Assembly (NCBI GenBank): GCA_963709655.1
Contig: CAVPXF010000039.1
Span: 310,001-374,000, forward strand
From: Roseiarcus sp963709655
Lineage (GTDB): Bacteria > Pseudomonadota > Alphaproteobacteria > Rhizobiales > Beijerinckiaceae
Length of the DNA: 64,000 nucleotides
Direction of reading: 5' to 3'
A model generated the notes under the pieces. The model was not told where the DNA came from, made no database searches, and saw nothing but the letters and a program-made list of their open reading frames with translations. Every line of letters begins with the position of its first letter. Position 1 is the stretch's first letter. A program made the position numbers and the translations under genes. Of this stretch, positions 10,062-19,340 are shown one piece after another.

Positions 10062-10084
10062 GATCGTTCACATATGATCGTTCA
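10062..10084 (-). promoter_or_regulatory. Direct repeat GATCGTTCA-N5-GATCGTTCA ahead of the carboxylase operon
   Basis: Two identical 9-base units (10062-10070 and 10076-10084) with a 14-base period lie 45 bases upstream of the first gene of the CoA operon. A tandem site at this distance is a plausible operator for a regulator sensing an acyl-CoA. No regulator gene lies next to the operon, so the binding protein is unknown. Confidence 0.35.
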
Positions 10085-10181
10085 ACAGACCACAACAACC
10101 GGCAGAAAGTCAAACGCGGGACGTCGGAAGGCGCCGCCATTAAGCGCCCTCGGGTCGCCGCCAGCGCTGCGCACTTGGAGG

Positions 10182-10874
10182 TTACAGCAACGCCTTCTGG
10201 GGGTCGCCGATCATGAAGGCGCGGGTGTCCGGCGGCACAGCGTTCAGGAGGTCGCGGATGAACTTCTCCCGAACCTGCATGCTCTGCTCCACGGGCACGC
10301 CTAAGGTGGATACGCGAAACAACGCCCCGTCCGGAACCCATCCCCTGAGGCCATATTGAAGCTTCAAGGCGTTGCGCGCCCAGTTGCTGTTTGTGACGTC
10401 ATAGCCGATCCGCATCCAGTAGCTGATTGGCTCGGTACGGCCCTCTCGGGTCGCGATCAGGCTGGTCAGAGGAATGGGCCTGGAGGTCGGCGACCAGCTG
10501 AACTCCGTCGTCACCGGCTTCGTGACACGGAACCCCTGCGCCGTGTAGCAGACCTCGGGGTGGTGCATCTGCAGGCGATCGCTCTGGCTCTCGCCGTAGG
10601 CGATCATCAGCATCACGGCATGGCCGTCCTTGTCGACATAGGCGCGCGCCACTTCCTGATTGTAGATCTCCGCCTCCAACCCGTCCGGGGGCGGCTTGAT
10701 CGCCTGCAAGCCCGGCAGTTCGGCCCATTCGCCAAATGACCGCGGCACCTGGGCGTCGATGTTGAACGCATCATGCGTCCGCGCCATCAGCCGGTGCGGC
10801 GTCAACACATAGGCGAGCGCCGCAGCGGCGAGCATCGCCACACACGCCAGCGCCAAGTTCACCGAACGCGTCAT
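10182..10874 (-). CDS. epsI: EpsI family exosortase-associated protein
   Basis: The 230-residue protein starts with one hydrophobic segment (LALACVAMLAAAALAYVL) and continues with a periplasmic EpsI/DUF3485 domain. The family hallmark HHPEVCYTAQGF is present, as is the GYDVTNSNWARNALKL part that resembles other EpsI proteins. EpsI normally accompanies or is fused to an exosortase and acts in exopolysaccharide or sorting systems. No exosortase or polysaccharide gene is visible in the window, so this is an orphan copy here. The ATG at 10874 fits the membrane anchor; the open frame extends further upstream without coding character. Confidence 0.8.
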   Translation of the reverse strand: MTRSVNLALACVAMLAAAALAYVLTPHRLMARTHDAFNIDAQVPRSFGEWAELPGLQAIKPPPDGLEAEIYNQEVARAYVDKDGHAVMLMIAYGESQSDRLQMHHPEVCYTAQGFRVTKPVTTEFSWSPTSRPIPLTSLIATREGRTEPISYWMRIGYDVTNSNWARNALKLQYGLRGWVPDGALFRVSTLGVPVEQSMQVREKFIRDLLNAVPPDTRAFMIGDPQKALL

Positions 10875-11122
10875 GTTGCAATCCGTAAGTTGACGATCCG
10901 CAGCGCCTATATACCATCGCCGTCGACGACGCCGCAAAGCCAGCGTCGCGACCGTCCCTACAGGGCTCAACGGGCCGAATTGCGGCGCGCGACGACATCC
11001 TCTTTTTGGATGGGCGCTCGGCCAGACCTGAACAGGCTTGCCCCTCGGCGCGCATTTTGCGATTCACGTTGCATCTCGCCGGAGCGCGGCGCGCGACTTC
11101 CGTCCGAGCAAGGGAACGTCAG

Positions 11123-12625
11123 ATGACCAGCGATGAGATTCTCGCACGTGCGGGCTTGAGCCGCGAGGCGCTTTGGACCGGATCGCTCACGGTCCGCTCG
11201 CCGATCGACGGCGCCGATATCGCGCGCGTTGCCGAAACGCCCTTGTCCGAAATGTCGACCGTCGTCGCCCGCGCTCGGGCCGCCTTTTTGGCCTGGCGCG
11301 AGGTTCCGGCGCCGCGCCGCGGCGAACTTGTGCGGCTGTTCGGCGAGGAGTTGCGCGCCGCCAAGGAGCCGCTCGGCGCGGTGGTGACTTTGGAGGCCGG
11401 CAAGATCGTTTCCGAGGGCATTGGCGAAGTTCAGGAAATGATCGACGTCTGCGACTTCGCCGTCGGACTCTCGCGCCAGATCTACGGTCTGACCATCGCT
11501 TCGGAGCGCCCGGGCCATCGCATGATGGAGACTTGGCATCCGCTTGGGCCCTGTGCGGTTATCTCTGCCTTCAACTTCCCGGTCGCCGTTTGGGCCTGGA
11601 ATGCTGCGCTTGCGCTCGTTTGCGGCGATCCGGTCATCTGGAAGCCCTCCGAAAAGACCCCCCTCAGCGCGCTGGCGGCCACGAAGATTCTCGACCGGGC
11701 GCTCGCGCGCTTCGGCGCCGACGCGCCGGAAGGGCTGGCGCAGATCGTTGTCGGCGGCGCGGCGATCGGCGAGCCTCTGGTCGCCTCGAGGGACGTGCCG
11801 CTCGTCTCCGCGACCGGTTCGACTCGGATGGGCGCGATCGTCGGCCCCAAGGTGGCCGCCCGTTTCGGCCGCGCCATCCTCGAACTTGGGGGCAACAACG
11901 CAATGATCGTGGCCCCCTCGGCCGACCTCGACATGGCCGTGCGCGCCATCCTGTTCTCCGCGGTCGGGACTGCCGGGCAGCGCTGCACGTCGCTTCGCCG
12001 TCTCATCGTCCATCGTTCGATCCGCGCCGATCTGACGCGCCGGCTTGTCAAGGCCTATTCCAGCCTGCCGATCGGCGATCCACGCGAGGCCCGCACGCTG
12101 GTCGGCCCGCTCATCGACCATCCGGCGCGCGACCGCATGGCCGCGGCGCTCGCGCGGGCCGAAGACGAAGGCGGTCTCGTTCACGGCGGCCGACGCGTGA
12201 CTTCGGGCGCGCCTCACGGCGGCGCCTATGTGGAGCCCGCGATCGTCGAGATGCCCGGTCAGACCCCAATCGTGCGCGAAGAAACCTTCGCCCCCATCCT
12301 TTACACGTGCGGCTACGAAAAGCTGGACGAGGCGATCGCCCTGCAAAACGACGTTCCGCAGGGTTTGTCGTCCTGCATCTTCACCCTCGATGTCCGCGAG
12401 GCGGAGACGTTTTTGTCGGCGGCCGGCTCCGACTGCGGCATCGCCAACGTGAATATCGGCCCGTCAGGCGCCGAGATCGGCGGCGCGTTCGGCGGCGACA
12501 AGGAGACAGGCGGTGGCCGGGAGAGCGGATCTGACGCCTGGAAGGCCTACATGCGCCGACAGACCAGCACGATGAACTATTCGACGAAACTGCCGCTGGC
12601 GCAGGGCGTGCGGTTCGATGTGTGA
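11123..12625 (+). CDS. amaB: ALDH7-type aldehyde dehydrogenase (alpha-aminoadipic semialdehyde type)
   Basis: The 500-residue enzyme is an aldehyde dehydrogenase of the antiquitin branch. The catalytic Cys288 sits in GTAGQRCTSLRRL, the general-base Glu in LELGGNNAM, and the C-terminal part has VNIGPSGAEIGGAFGG with GRESGSDAWK, typical of lysine-derived piperideine-6-carboxylate/aminoadipate semialdehyde oxidation. It would convert the semialdehyde to aminoadipate with NAD. The ATG at 11123 follows AAGGGAA at a good distance; the longer open frame upstream lacks family similarity. No other lysine-degradation gene is visible nearby. Confidence 0.85.
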   Translation: MTSDEILARAGLSREALWTGSLTVRSPIDGADIARVAETPLSEMSTVVARARAAFLAWREVPAPRRGELVRLFGEELRAAKEPLGAVVTLEAGKIVSEGIGEVQEMIDVCDFAVGLSRQIYGLTIASERPGHRMMETWHPLGPCAVISAFNFPVAVWAWNAALALVCGDPVIWKPSEKTPLSALAATKILDRALARFGADAPEGLAQIVVGGAAIGEPLVASRDVPLVSATGSTRMGAIVGPKVAARFGRAILELGGNNAMIVAPSADLDMAVRAILFSAVGTAGQRCTSLRRLIVHRSIRADLTRRLVKAYSSLPIGDPREARTLVGPLIDHPARDRMAAALARAEDEGGLVHGGRRVTSGAPHGGAYVEPAIVEMPGQTPIVREETFAPILYTCGYEKLDEAIALQNDVPQGLSSCIFTLDVREAETFLSAAGSDCGIANVNIGPSGAEIGGAFGGDKETGGGRESGSDAWKAYMRRQTSTMNYSTKLPLAQGVRFDV

Positions 12626-12684
12626 CGCGAGTGCCGTCGCCTTCGCCCGGCCTGCGAAGGGCGAGGCGGAGAAAAGCTCCGTCG

Positions 12685-13116
12685 CTACACCCAGGTCGCT
12701 TGCAAACAGCGTCCGACCCGCTTGAGCTGGACGCGGCCGGCGACCCCCGTGTTGTCCAGGTTGAGGTTCTGCAGGCACAGCCTCTCGGTGATCGAAACGT
12801 CGAAGCTCTCGAGCGGATTCCCCGACAAATCAATCGTCTCGACGCCGGAGCCGGCGTCGAACACTTCGGCGCTGAAAGCGCGGAGCTTGTTGTTGGCCAG
12901 CACGAGATCTGTGAGTTTGGCGTTTTGCGCGAAGGTCCCTCGATCGACGAACTCGATGAGATTGCCCGAAAGGTTGACTTTCGTTACGTCCTCGTACTCT
13001 TCGAAGGCATCGATGTCGATGTCGCCGATGTTCTGGTTGGAAAGGTCGATCTCCTGGCTCCTGATTGTGTATCCGAAGTCCGTAAGCACATCTTTGGTCA
13101 GAGTAAGTCCCGACAT
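12685..13116 (-). CDS. Small leucine-rich-repeat protein
   Basis: The 143-residue protein is almost entirely leucine-rich repeats of about 22 residues. Repeated cores can be read as VTKVNLSGNLIEFV, LTDLVLANNKLRAF, VETIDLSGNPLESF and LQNLNLDNTGV. There is no signal peptide or membrane segment, so it is probably a cytoplasmic binding scaffold, or a protein exported by a route not visible here. The start has GAGGGG 6 bases upstream. The gene lies alone between two convergent and divergent metabolic genes, and its bases look less GC-rich than its neighbours. The partner is unknown. Confidence 0.8.
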   Translation of the reverse strand: MSGLTLTKDVLTDFGYTIRSQEIDLSNQNIGDIDIDAFEEYEDVTKVNLSGNLIEFVDRGTFAQNAKLTDLVLANNKLRAFSAEVFDAGSGVETIDLSGNPLESFDVSITERLCLQNLNLDNTGVAGRVQLKRVGRCLQATWV

Positions 13117-13263
13117 TGCAGCCCCTCGTATTGGCTTCCGGTCGACGATCGCGGCGCCGCGCCTTCGGTCGCCTAAGAAACCACGAAACACTCGTCGCGC
13201 TAATGCGACCCGTCGTCGCGCGCCGGCGGCGCGGCGCGCCGCCGTGATTGTCTGACGGCGGAT

Positions 13264-14880
13264 ATGGAGGCGCGCGACGTCATCATCGTCGGCGGCGGCC
13301 ACAACGGGCTCGTCGCCGCAGCCTATTGCGCCGCCGCGGGACTCAAAGTCGCGGTCCTGGAGCGCCGGGCGATCGTCGGAGGCGCCGCGGCGACCGAGGA
13401 ATTCCATCCCGGCTTCCGCAATTCGGTCGCCGCCTATGCAGTGTCCCTGCTCAACCCGACGATCATCCGGGACCTCGACCTGCCGCGTCACGGCCTCAAA
13501 ATCGTCGAACGGCCGCTGTCCAATTTGCTGCCCCTGCCCGATGGCCGCTTCCTGAAAGTCGGGCCCGGGCGAACCGGGACGGAAGTCGCGAAATTCTCGA
13601 CCCGCGACGCCGCGCGGCTCGGCGCCTATGAGGCGCGGATCGAACGGATGGCCGACATTTTGCGTGCGATCGCGCTGGAAGCGCCGCCGAACGTGACGAC
13701 CGGGCGCGGTCTTTCGGCCGGCCTCGGCGAGCTTCTCGCGGCGGCGCGCGCGGCGAATCGCCTCAGGCCGCTCGGGATCGAGGGACAGCGCGACCTTTTC
13801 GAGATTTTCACCCGTTCGGCCGGCGACGTGCTCGACCAATGGTTCGAAAGCGATCCGATTAAGGCGGTTCTCGGCTTCGATGGAATCGTCGGGACCTACG
13901 CAAGCCCCTACGCGGCGGGAACGGCGTATGTGCTACTGCACCATTGTTTCGGCGAGACGAACGGCCGCAAGGGCGCCTGGGGCCATGCGATCGGCGGCAT
14001 GGGTGCGATCACTCAGGCCCTGGCGCGCGCTGCGGCCGAGCGCGGGGTCGAGATCCGCACACATGCGGGCGTCGCGGAAATCGCGATGCGCAACGGACGA
14101 GCGGCCGGAGTTGTCACGGAGACAGGCGAACGGATCGAGGCGCGCGCGGTCGCCTCGAGCCTCCATCCGAAACTGACCTTCGAAAAGCTCGTCGATCCCG
14201 CGGCGCTGCCAGCGGACTTTCGCGCGCGTATCTCCTCGTGGCGCAGCGCCTCCGGCGTCTTCCGCATGAATGTCGCGCTCGCCGAACTCCCGAGCTTCGT
14301 CTGCCTGCCAGGGCGGGCGCCGGCCGAGCACCACGGCGCCGGAGTCGTGATCGCGCCGAGCCTCGCCTATATGGAGCGCGCGTTTTTCGACGCTCGCCTT
14401 CGCGGCTGGTCGGCCGCGCCGATCGTCGAAATGCTGATCCCGTCGGTCCTCGATGATTCGTTGAGCCCCCCGGGGCGGCATGTCGCCTCACTGTTCTGCC
14501 AGCACGTCGCGCCTCGATTGCCGGACGGGGGGTCGTGGGACGAGGCCCGCGAACAGGTCGCCGACGTGATGATCGACACGGTCGAGGCTTACGCGCCGGG
14601 CTTCAAGGCGTCCATCATCGCCCGAAAGATCCTGTCGCCGCTCGACCTCGAGCGCGACTTCGGCCTTGTCGGCGGCGACATTTTTCACGGCTGCCTGTCG
14701 CTCGATCAGCTCTATTCCGCCCGGCCCGCCCTCGGCCATGCCGACTACCGGTCGCCAGTCTCGGGTCTCTATATGTGCGGCTCCTCGACCCATCCGGGCG
14801 GCGGGGTCAGCGGCCTGCCGGGACGCAACGCGTCTCGCGAGATCGTGAAGGACTTTCGCCGTCGCCGACTGCGGCGCTAA
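13264..14880 (+). CDS. Phytoene-dehydrogenase-like FAD-dependent oxidoreductase
   Basis: The 538-residue protein opens with the dinucleotide-binding motif VIIVGGGHNGLVAAAYCAAAG and the following acidic residue of ALERR-type strands, and ends with the second FAD motif in GLYMCGSSTHPGGGVSGLPG. This is the layout of NAD(P)/FAD-dependent oxidoreductases related to phytoene desaturase and to PYROXD2. The substrate is unknown and not necessarily a carotenoid. It is followed 66 bases later by a transporter gene on the same strand, which may export or import the related compound. The start ATG has only a weak GGCGG upstream. Confidence 0.85.
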   Translation: MEARDVIIVGGGHNGLVAAAYCAAAGLKVAVLERRAIVGGAAATEEFHPGFRNSVAAYAVSLLNPTIIRDLDLPRHGLKIVERPLSNLLPLPDGRFLKVGPGRTGTEVAKFSTRDAARLGAYEARIERMADILRAIALEAPPNVTTGRGLSAGLGELLAAARAANRLRPLGIEGQRDLFEIFTRSAGDVLDQWFESDPIKAVLGFDGIVGTYASPYAAGTAYVLLHHCFGETNGRKGAWGHAIGGMGAITQALARAAAERGVEIRTHAGVAEIAMRNGRAAGVVTETGERIEARAVASSLHPKLTFEKLVDPAALPADFRARISSWRSASGVFRMNVALAELPSFVCLPGRAPAEHHGAGVVIAPSLAYMERAFFDARLRGWSAAPIVEMLIPSVLDDSLSPPGRHVASLFCQHVAPRLPDGGSWDEAREQVADVMIDTVEAYAPGFKASIIARKILSPLDLERDFGLVGGDIFHGCLSLDQLYSARPALGHADYRSPVSGLYMCGSSTHPGGGVSGLPGRNASREIVKDFRRRRLRR

Positions 14881-14946
14881 TGCCTAGCCATTGAGCCACC
14901 CGCGGCGGACGGCTATGCGCAGGCGGCACCATCGAGTCCTCCTCCC

Positions 14947-16308
14947 ATGACTTCCGCCGCAGACGCGCCCGACCATCAGGGCCTCCCCAATCCGCAGCGC
15001 CTGCTCGCGTTTCTGACGCTCGCCATGGCAATAGCGATGTCCGTGCTCGACGGCAGCATCGTCAATGTCGCCCTGCCGACCATGGCGCACGACCTCGCAA
15101 TCGCCCCGGCCGCCTCGATCTGGATCGTCAACGCGTTCCTGCTGGCGGTCACGGTGTCGCTTTTGCCGCTGTCGGCGCTTGGCGACACGATCGGCTACCG
15201 CCGCGTCTATACGCCGGGTCTTGCGCTCTTCACCTTGGCTTCGCTCGCCTGCGCGCTCGCGCCGTCCCTCCCGATTCTTACGGTTGCGCGCGCCGTGCAG
15301 GGCCTGGGCGCGGCCGGGATCATGAGCGTCAACATTGCGCTCGTCCGGTTCATCTATCCGTCGTCGAAGCTCGGTCAGGGCGTCGGCAACGTGGCGGTCG
15401 TGGTCGCCGTCTGTTCGGCCGGAAGCCCGACAGTCGCCGCCGCGATCCTTTCAGTCGCGTCGTGGCGATGGCTGTTCCTGATCAATGTGCCGATCGGCCT
15501 TGTCGCCCTCATCCTTGCGGTGCGCACGCTGCCCGACACGCCGCGGTCAAAGCGAATGCTCGACCCCGTCAGCATCGCGCTCAATGCCTTGACCTTCGGA
15601 CTGCTTATCGCCGGCGTGGACGGGCTCGGGCAGAGCAAGGACGTCGGCGTTGCGATCGTCGAGCTCATCGCCGCCGCCGTTTTCGGCGCGCTGTTCGTTC
15701 GCAGGCAACTCGGGCAGTCCGCTCCACTGCTGCCGGTCGACCTCCTGCAACGGCCGATCTTCGCCCTTTCCCTTGCAACCTCAATCTCGTCGTTCGCCGC
15801 GCAAAGCCTCGCCGTGGTGGCGCTGCCATTCTACTTCGAAGACACGCTGGGGCGTTCGGATACGGTCACCGGCCTCCTAATGACGCCTTGGCCGGTGGCG
15901 ACCGCGCTGATCGCCCCAATCGCGGGGCGCCTCGCCGACCGGCTCGCTCCCGGCCTCCTCGGCGCCGCTGGCCTTCTGGTGATGGGCGTCGGCCTTGCGC
16001 TGGTCGCTTTTCAGATCGGCGACGCGAGCGGGACGTCGCTCATCTGGCGGCTCGCGATCTGCGGCCTCGGTTTCGGCTTCTTTCAGTCGCCGAACAATCG
16101 CCTGATCATCGGCAGCGCGCCCGCCAATCGCAGCGGCGGAGCAGCGGGCTTGCAATCGGCGGGCCGCCTCATTGGACAGTCTTTTGGAACCGCGCTGATG
16201 GCCGTCGCCTTCGGACGGGCCCCCGGTCAGGCCACGACGATCGCGATCTGGACCGCCGCCGGGATGGCGCTTGTCGGCGCCTGCGCCAGCGCGATGCGTC
16301 GCGCTTGA
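14947..16308 (+). CDS. MFS transporter, DHA2-like drug:H+ antiporter
   Basis: The 453-residue protein has about 12-14 hydrophobic segments. The opening LDGSIVNVALPTMA with the Asp of motif D1, the loop LSALGDTIGYRRVY (motif A) and RAVQGLGAAGIMSVNIAL (motif B) place it in the EmrB/QacA group. The segment corresponding to motif C carries SAGSPTVAAAI, weaker than in true drug exporters. It probably exports small hydrophobic or anionic molecules with the proton gradient. It sits downstream of the FAD oxidoreductase on the same strand and converges with the dipeptidase. Confidence 0.85.
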   Translation: MTSAADAPDHQGLPNPQRLLAFLTLAMAIAMSVLDGSIVNVALPTMAHDLAIAPAASIWIVNAFLLAVTVSLLPLSALGDTIGYRRVYTPGLALFTLASLACALAPSLPILTVARAVQGLGAAGIMSVNIALVRFIYPSSKLGQGVGNVAVVVAVCSAGSPTVAAAILSVASWRWLFLINVPIGLVALILAVRTLPDTPRSKRMLDPVSIALNALTFGLLIAGVDGLGQSKDVGVAIVELIAAAVFGALFVRRQLGQSAPLLPVDLLQRPIFALSLATSISSFAAQSLAVVALPFYFEDTLGRSDTVTGLLMTPWPVATALIAPIAGRLADRLAPGLLGAAGLLVMGVGLALVAFQIGDASGTSLIWRLAICGLGFGFFQSPNNRLIIGSAPANRSGGAAGLQSAGRLIGQSFGTALMAVAFGRAPGQATTIAIWTAAGMALVGACASAMRRA

Positions 16309-16357
16309 GCGACGCGAACGTTCGGGCCTGCCGATTTGAAACGCGGCGGCCGCTCCG

Positions 16358-17518
16358 TCACGATCCGGGATAGTCCTCGATTCGGCCGATCGCTGGCGGC
16401 CGTATCTTCCGGATTCGCTTGCCGACCGCCTCAACCCGGCGCAGCACGCGCAGCACGTTCGCAGACGCCATTTTCGCAAGATCGCGCTCGGAAAAGCCGC
16501 GCCGCACGAGTTCCGCGAAGAGATGCGGAAAGCGGCTGACGTTCTCGAGGCCTTCGGGCGAAGCGCCGCCGAAATAGTCCGAGCCGATCCCGACATGATC
16601 GACGCCGGCGGTCGCGGCCAGCCGTTCGATGTGGTCGGCGACCTCTTCCAGCGTCGCCTTCGGCGCAACGCCGTGTCTGGCTTCGAGTTCGGCAAACTGC
16701 GCCTTCGGATCGGCGACCAGCGGAGCCTTGCCGTAGGCGTCGCGCCCGCGCCTAAGCCAGTTGCGCAGCGGCTGCGATACGAACCCAGGCACGAAAGTCG
16801 CCATGACCAACCCGCCGTTCGCCTTCAGACGTCTCAGGACGTCGTCCGGCGCGTTGCGCGGATGGTCGCACAGCGAATAAGCGTTGGAATGCGAAAGCGA
16901 GACCGGCGCCTCGGTTGCGTCGAGCACGCGCCGCATCCCATCATGCGACACGTGGGCAAGGTCGATGACGATCCCGAGCCGGTTCAGTTCGCCGATCACA
17001 GCGCGGCCGAAAGCGTTGAGGCCGCCGTTGCGCGGGGCGTCGGTCGCCGAATCGACCCAGTCGAGCGTCTCGTTATGGCAGAGCGTCATCAGCCGGACTC
17101 CGGCCGCGCGCCAGATCCGGAGCGGGCTCAGCGAATTCTCCAGCCCGACCCCGCCCTCGACCGCGATGAACGAGGCGATCTTTCCGGCAGCCTTCGCCCG
17201 AGCGTAATCCGTCGCGCTCCGCGCCGGGTGGAAAACGTCCGGATGCGCCTCTTCAATCCGGCGAATGAGGTCGATCTGCTCAAGGGTCGTTCGGCCCGGA
17301 TGGGGCGCGCCGGTGGGCTGGAACGCGGCCCAGAATTGCGCCCCGACCATGCCTTCGCGCAGGCGCGGGATGTCTGTGTCGGCTTTTTCGTGCACCCGGT
17401 TCAGTTCGTAGGCAAGGACGTCGCCGCGCGCCGTCTTGTCGATCCGGATGACCCACGGCAGATCATTGTGGCCGTCAAACACGGGCGCGCGCTCTAAAAC
17501 CGAACGCGCCATCGCCAT
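16358..17518 (-). CDS. Membrane dipeptidase family protein (peptidase M19)
   Basis: The 386-residue protein is an M19 metallo-dipeptidase like renal dipeptidase. The metal ligands are visible in order: FDGHNDLP (His, Asp), AVEGG (bridging Glu), LAHVSHDG and LSHSNAYSLC (His residues), and GIGSDYFGG (Asp). There is no signal peptide, so a cytoplasmic role on dipeptides, including unusual D-containing ones, is likely. I favour the ATG at 17518, which has GGGGACG upstream; a GTG at 17566 would add 16 residues without family similarity. It begins shortly after the end of degP on the same strand. Confidence 0.85.
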   Translation of the reverse strand: MAMARSVLERAPVFDGHNDLPWVIRIDKTARGDVLAYELNRVHEKADTDIPRLREGMVGAQFWAAFQPTGAPHPGRTTLEQIDLIRRIEEAHPDVFHPARSATDYARAKAAGKIASFIAVEGGVGLENSLSPLRIWRAAGVRLMTLCHNETLDWVDSATDAPRNGGLNAFGRAVIGELNRLGIVIDLAHVSHDGMRRVLDATEAPVSLSHSNAYSLCDHPRNAPDDVLRRLKANGGLVMATFVPGFVSQPLRNWLRRGRDAYGKAPLVADPKAQFAELEARHGVAPKATLEEVADHIERLAATAGVDHVGIGSDYFGGASPEGLENVSRFPHLFAELVRRGFSERDLAKMASANVLRVLRRVEAVGKRIRKIRPPAIGRIEDYPGS

Positions 17519-17575
17519 CGCATTGTCGTCCCCGCGGGTGGGACGGGCAGTCGAGGTTTGGTCCACCTGCGCGGC

Positions 17576-19081
17576 TCACTCGATCGGGATGGCGACGAAG
17601 CGTGCTACGCCTTCGCCGTTGGCGACCAACAGCAGCGCCGGCTTCTTGGCGCTGTCTTTCTTGGCCGCGTCGATGGCCTTCGCAAGATCGCCCGGCTTCT
17701 CGACCGCCTGGTGATTGACCTCCTCGATCACGTCCCCCGGCCGCAAGCCGCGATCCGCCGCGGGCGACCCCGGCTCGACCGACGTGACGATCACGCCCTT
17801 GACGGAGTCCTTGATCTTGAAGGTCTTGCGCGCGTCGTCGGTGATGCCGGAGAATTCCATCCCGAGGGCCTTCTGAACCGGGCTCTCCAAGGCGGCGCTG
17901 TCGTCCTCGCTCGGGATCTCCGCGGTCTTCTCGCCGTCCTCGAGGCGGCCGAGCGTCACCGATTTGGTCACCTCCTGGCCGTTGCGGACGACGACGACGT
18001 CGACCGTCTTGCCGACCGGGGTGGAGGCGACAATTCGCGGCAGGTCGCGCGATTCCTTGATGTCCTTGCCGTCGAACTTGACAATCACGTCGCCCGCCTT
18101 GAGTCCGGCGGGTTTCGCCGGGCCCTTGTCTTCGACGCCGGCGATCAGCGCGCCGCGCGCCGTTCCGAGCCCCAGACTTTCTGCGATGGTGTCGTCGACC
18201 GGCTGGATCCGCACCCCGAGCCAGCCCCGCCTGGTCTCGTGGAACTGCTCGAGTTGTGCGATGACCGGCTGGACCGTGTCGGAGGGGGTCGCAAAGCCGA
18301 TGCCGATCGAGCCGCCGGACGGCGACAGAATCGCTGTGTTGATGCCGATGACTTCCCCCTGCATGTTGAACAGCGGACCGCCCGAATTCCCCTTGTTGAT
18401 CGAAGCGTCGGTCTGCAGGAAGTCGTCGTAGGGGCCGCTGTCGATATTGCGGTTGCGGGCCGAGATGATGCCGGCGGTCACCGTTTCGCCAAGCCCGAAC
18501 GGATTGCCGACGGCCATCACCCCGTCGCCGACGCGCGCCTTGTCGCTGTCGCCGAACTTGACTGACTTGAGCGGCTTGTCGCTCTCCACCTTCAGCACGG
18601 CCACGTCGACCTTCGAGTCCTTGCCGATCACCTTGGCCTTCAGCTTGCGGCCGTCGGTGAAGATGACGAGAATGTCGTTGGCGTCGCCGATGACATGGTT
18701 GTTGGTGATCACGATCCCGCTCGGATCAATGACGAATCCAGAGCCGAGCGATTGCGCCTTCTGCGCGCGCGGATGCGGGACGCCGCCGTGGTTCTTGAAG
18801 AACTCTTCGAACATTTCGTCGAACGGCGTCCCCTTGGGGAGGTCCGGGATTGCGCTGCCGCCCTTTTCCTCGATCGTCTGGGTCGCCGAGATGTTGACCA
18901 CGGCGTCGTCGACCTGTTCGGCGAGGTCGGCGAGGTTGGTCGGCCGCGCCTGAGCGAATGCGGGACTGGCCGGCGCAAGCGCGAGCGGGGCGCCGCCTAT
19001 GAGCGCCAGAGCAGCCGTCGCCGCAAGCGCCGAACGGACGCGCGGGCGGGGCGACGCCGAAATGCGCGCAGGGTGGTTCAT
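17576..19081 (-). CDS. degP: Do-family periplasmic serine protease (DegP/HtrA)
   Basis: The 501-residue protein has a signal peptide (hydrophobic core AATAALALIGGAPLALAPAS, probable cleavage after AFA), a trypsin-like domain with the triad His129 (TNNHV), Asp159 (VDVAVL) and Ser233 (GNSGGP), and two C-terminal PDZ domains at roughly 270-350 and 400-490. It degrades or refolds misfolded envelope proteins. The start has GAGGAGG 8 bases upstream. It follows hflK-hflC-DUF2065 on the same strand, a layout conserved in alphaproteobacteria that links periplasmic and membrane protein quality control. Confidence 0.95.
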   Translation of the reverse strand: MNHPARISASPRPRVRSALAATAALALIGGAPLALAPASPAFAQARPTNLADLAEQVDDAVVNISATQTIEEKGGSAIPDLPKGTPFDEMFEEFFKNHGGVPHPRAQKAQSLGSGFVIDPSGIVITNNHVIGDANDILVIFTDGRKLKAKVIGKDSKVDVAVLKVESDKPLKSVKFGDSDKARVGDGVMAVGNPFGLGETVTAGIISARNRNIDSGPYDDFLQTDASINKGNSGGPLFNMQGEVIGINTAILSPSGGSIGIGFATPSDTVQPVIAQLEQFHETRRGWLGVRIQPVDDTIAESLGLGTARGALIAGVEDKGPAKPAGLKAGDVIVKFDGKDIKESRDLPRIVASTPVGKTVDVVVVRNGQEVTKSVTLGRLEDGEKTAEIPSEDDSAALESPVQKALGMEFSGITDDARKTFKIKDSVKGVIVTSVEPGSPAADRGLRPGDVIEEVNHQAVEKPGDLAKAIDAAKKDSAKKPALLLVANGEGVARFVAIPIE

Positions 19082-19147
19082 GGGAATCCTCCTCGAAATC
19101 GTCAGCAACCGAGACGCGGCGCGAGCCCGCCGCCAGTAGATTAAGAG

Positions 19148-19339
19148 CTAAAGAAGGGAGCGGGAGGCCCAAACGATCGCGACGCCGAGCAGCGCAGCGC
19201 CGAGGCCGACGCCGCGAAGCTTGTTTGGATCCTCGCGGGCGGCGACCGCCATGCGTTTGCGCATCTGCTCCGTGAACCCCGCCATCAGCATCCCTTCTAT
19301 GGCGAAAACGAGTCCGACCGCGGCGGCGAAGTCCCGCAT
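19148..19339 (-). CDS. DUF2065 family membrane protein
   Basis: This short gene encodes 63 residues with two hydrophobic helices (FAAAVGLVFAIEGMLMAG and GVGLGAALLGVAIVWAS) separated by a charged loop (EQMRKRMAVAAREDPNKLR). It matches DUF2065, the small protein found between hflC and degP in many alpha- and gammaproteobacteria. The function is unknown, but the constant position suggests it works with the HflKC complex. The ATG is one base after the hflC stop, so it is translated with hflC. Confidence 0.85.
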   Translation of the reverse strand: MRDFAAAVGLVFAIEGMLMAGFTEQMRKRMAVAAREDPNKLRGVGLGAALLGVAIVWASRSLL

Positions 19340-19340
19340 C

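Noticed and set aside
12630..12680. GC-rich imperfect hairpin between the ALDH and LRR genes as a terminator
   Set aside because: The stem has a bulge and no T-run follows on either strand.
12685..13839. Long minus-strand frame of 384 codons
   Set aside because: Only the last 143 codons (the LRR protein, start 13116) have coding character; the rest mirrors the flavoprotein gene.
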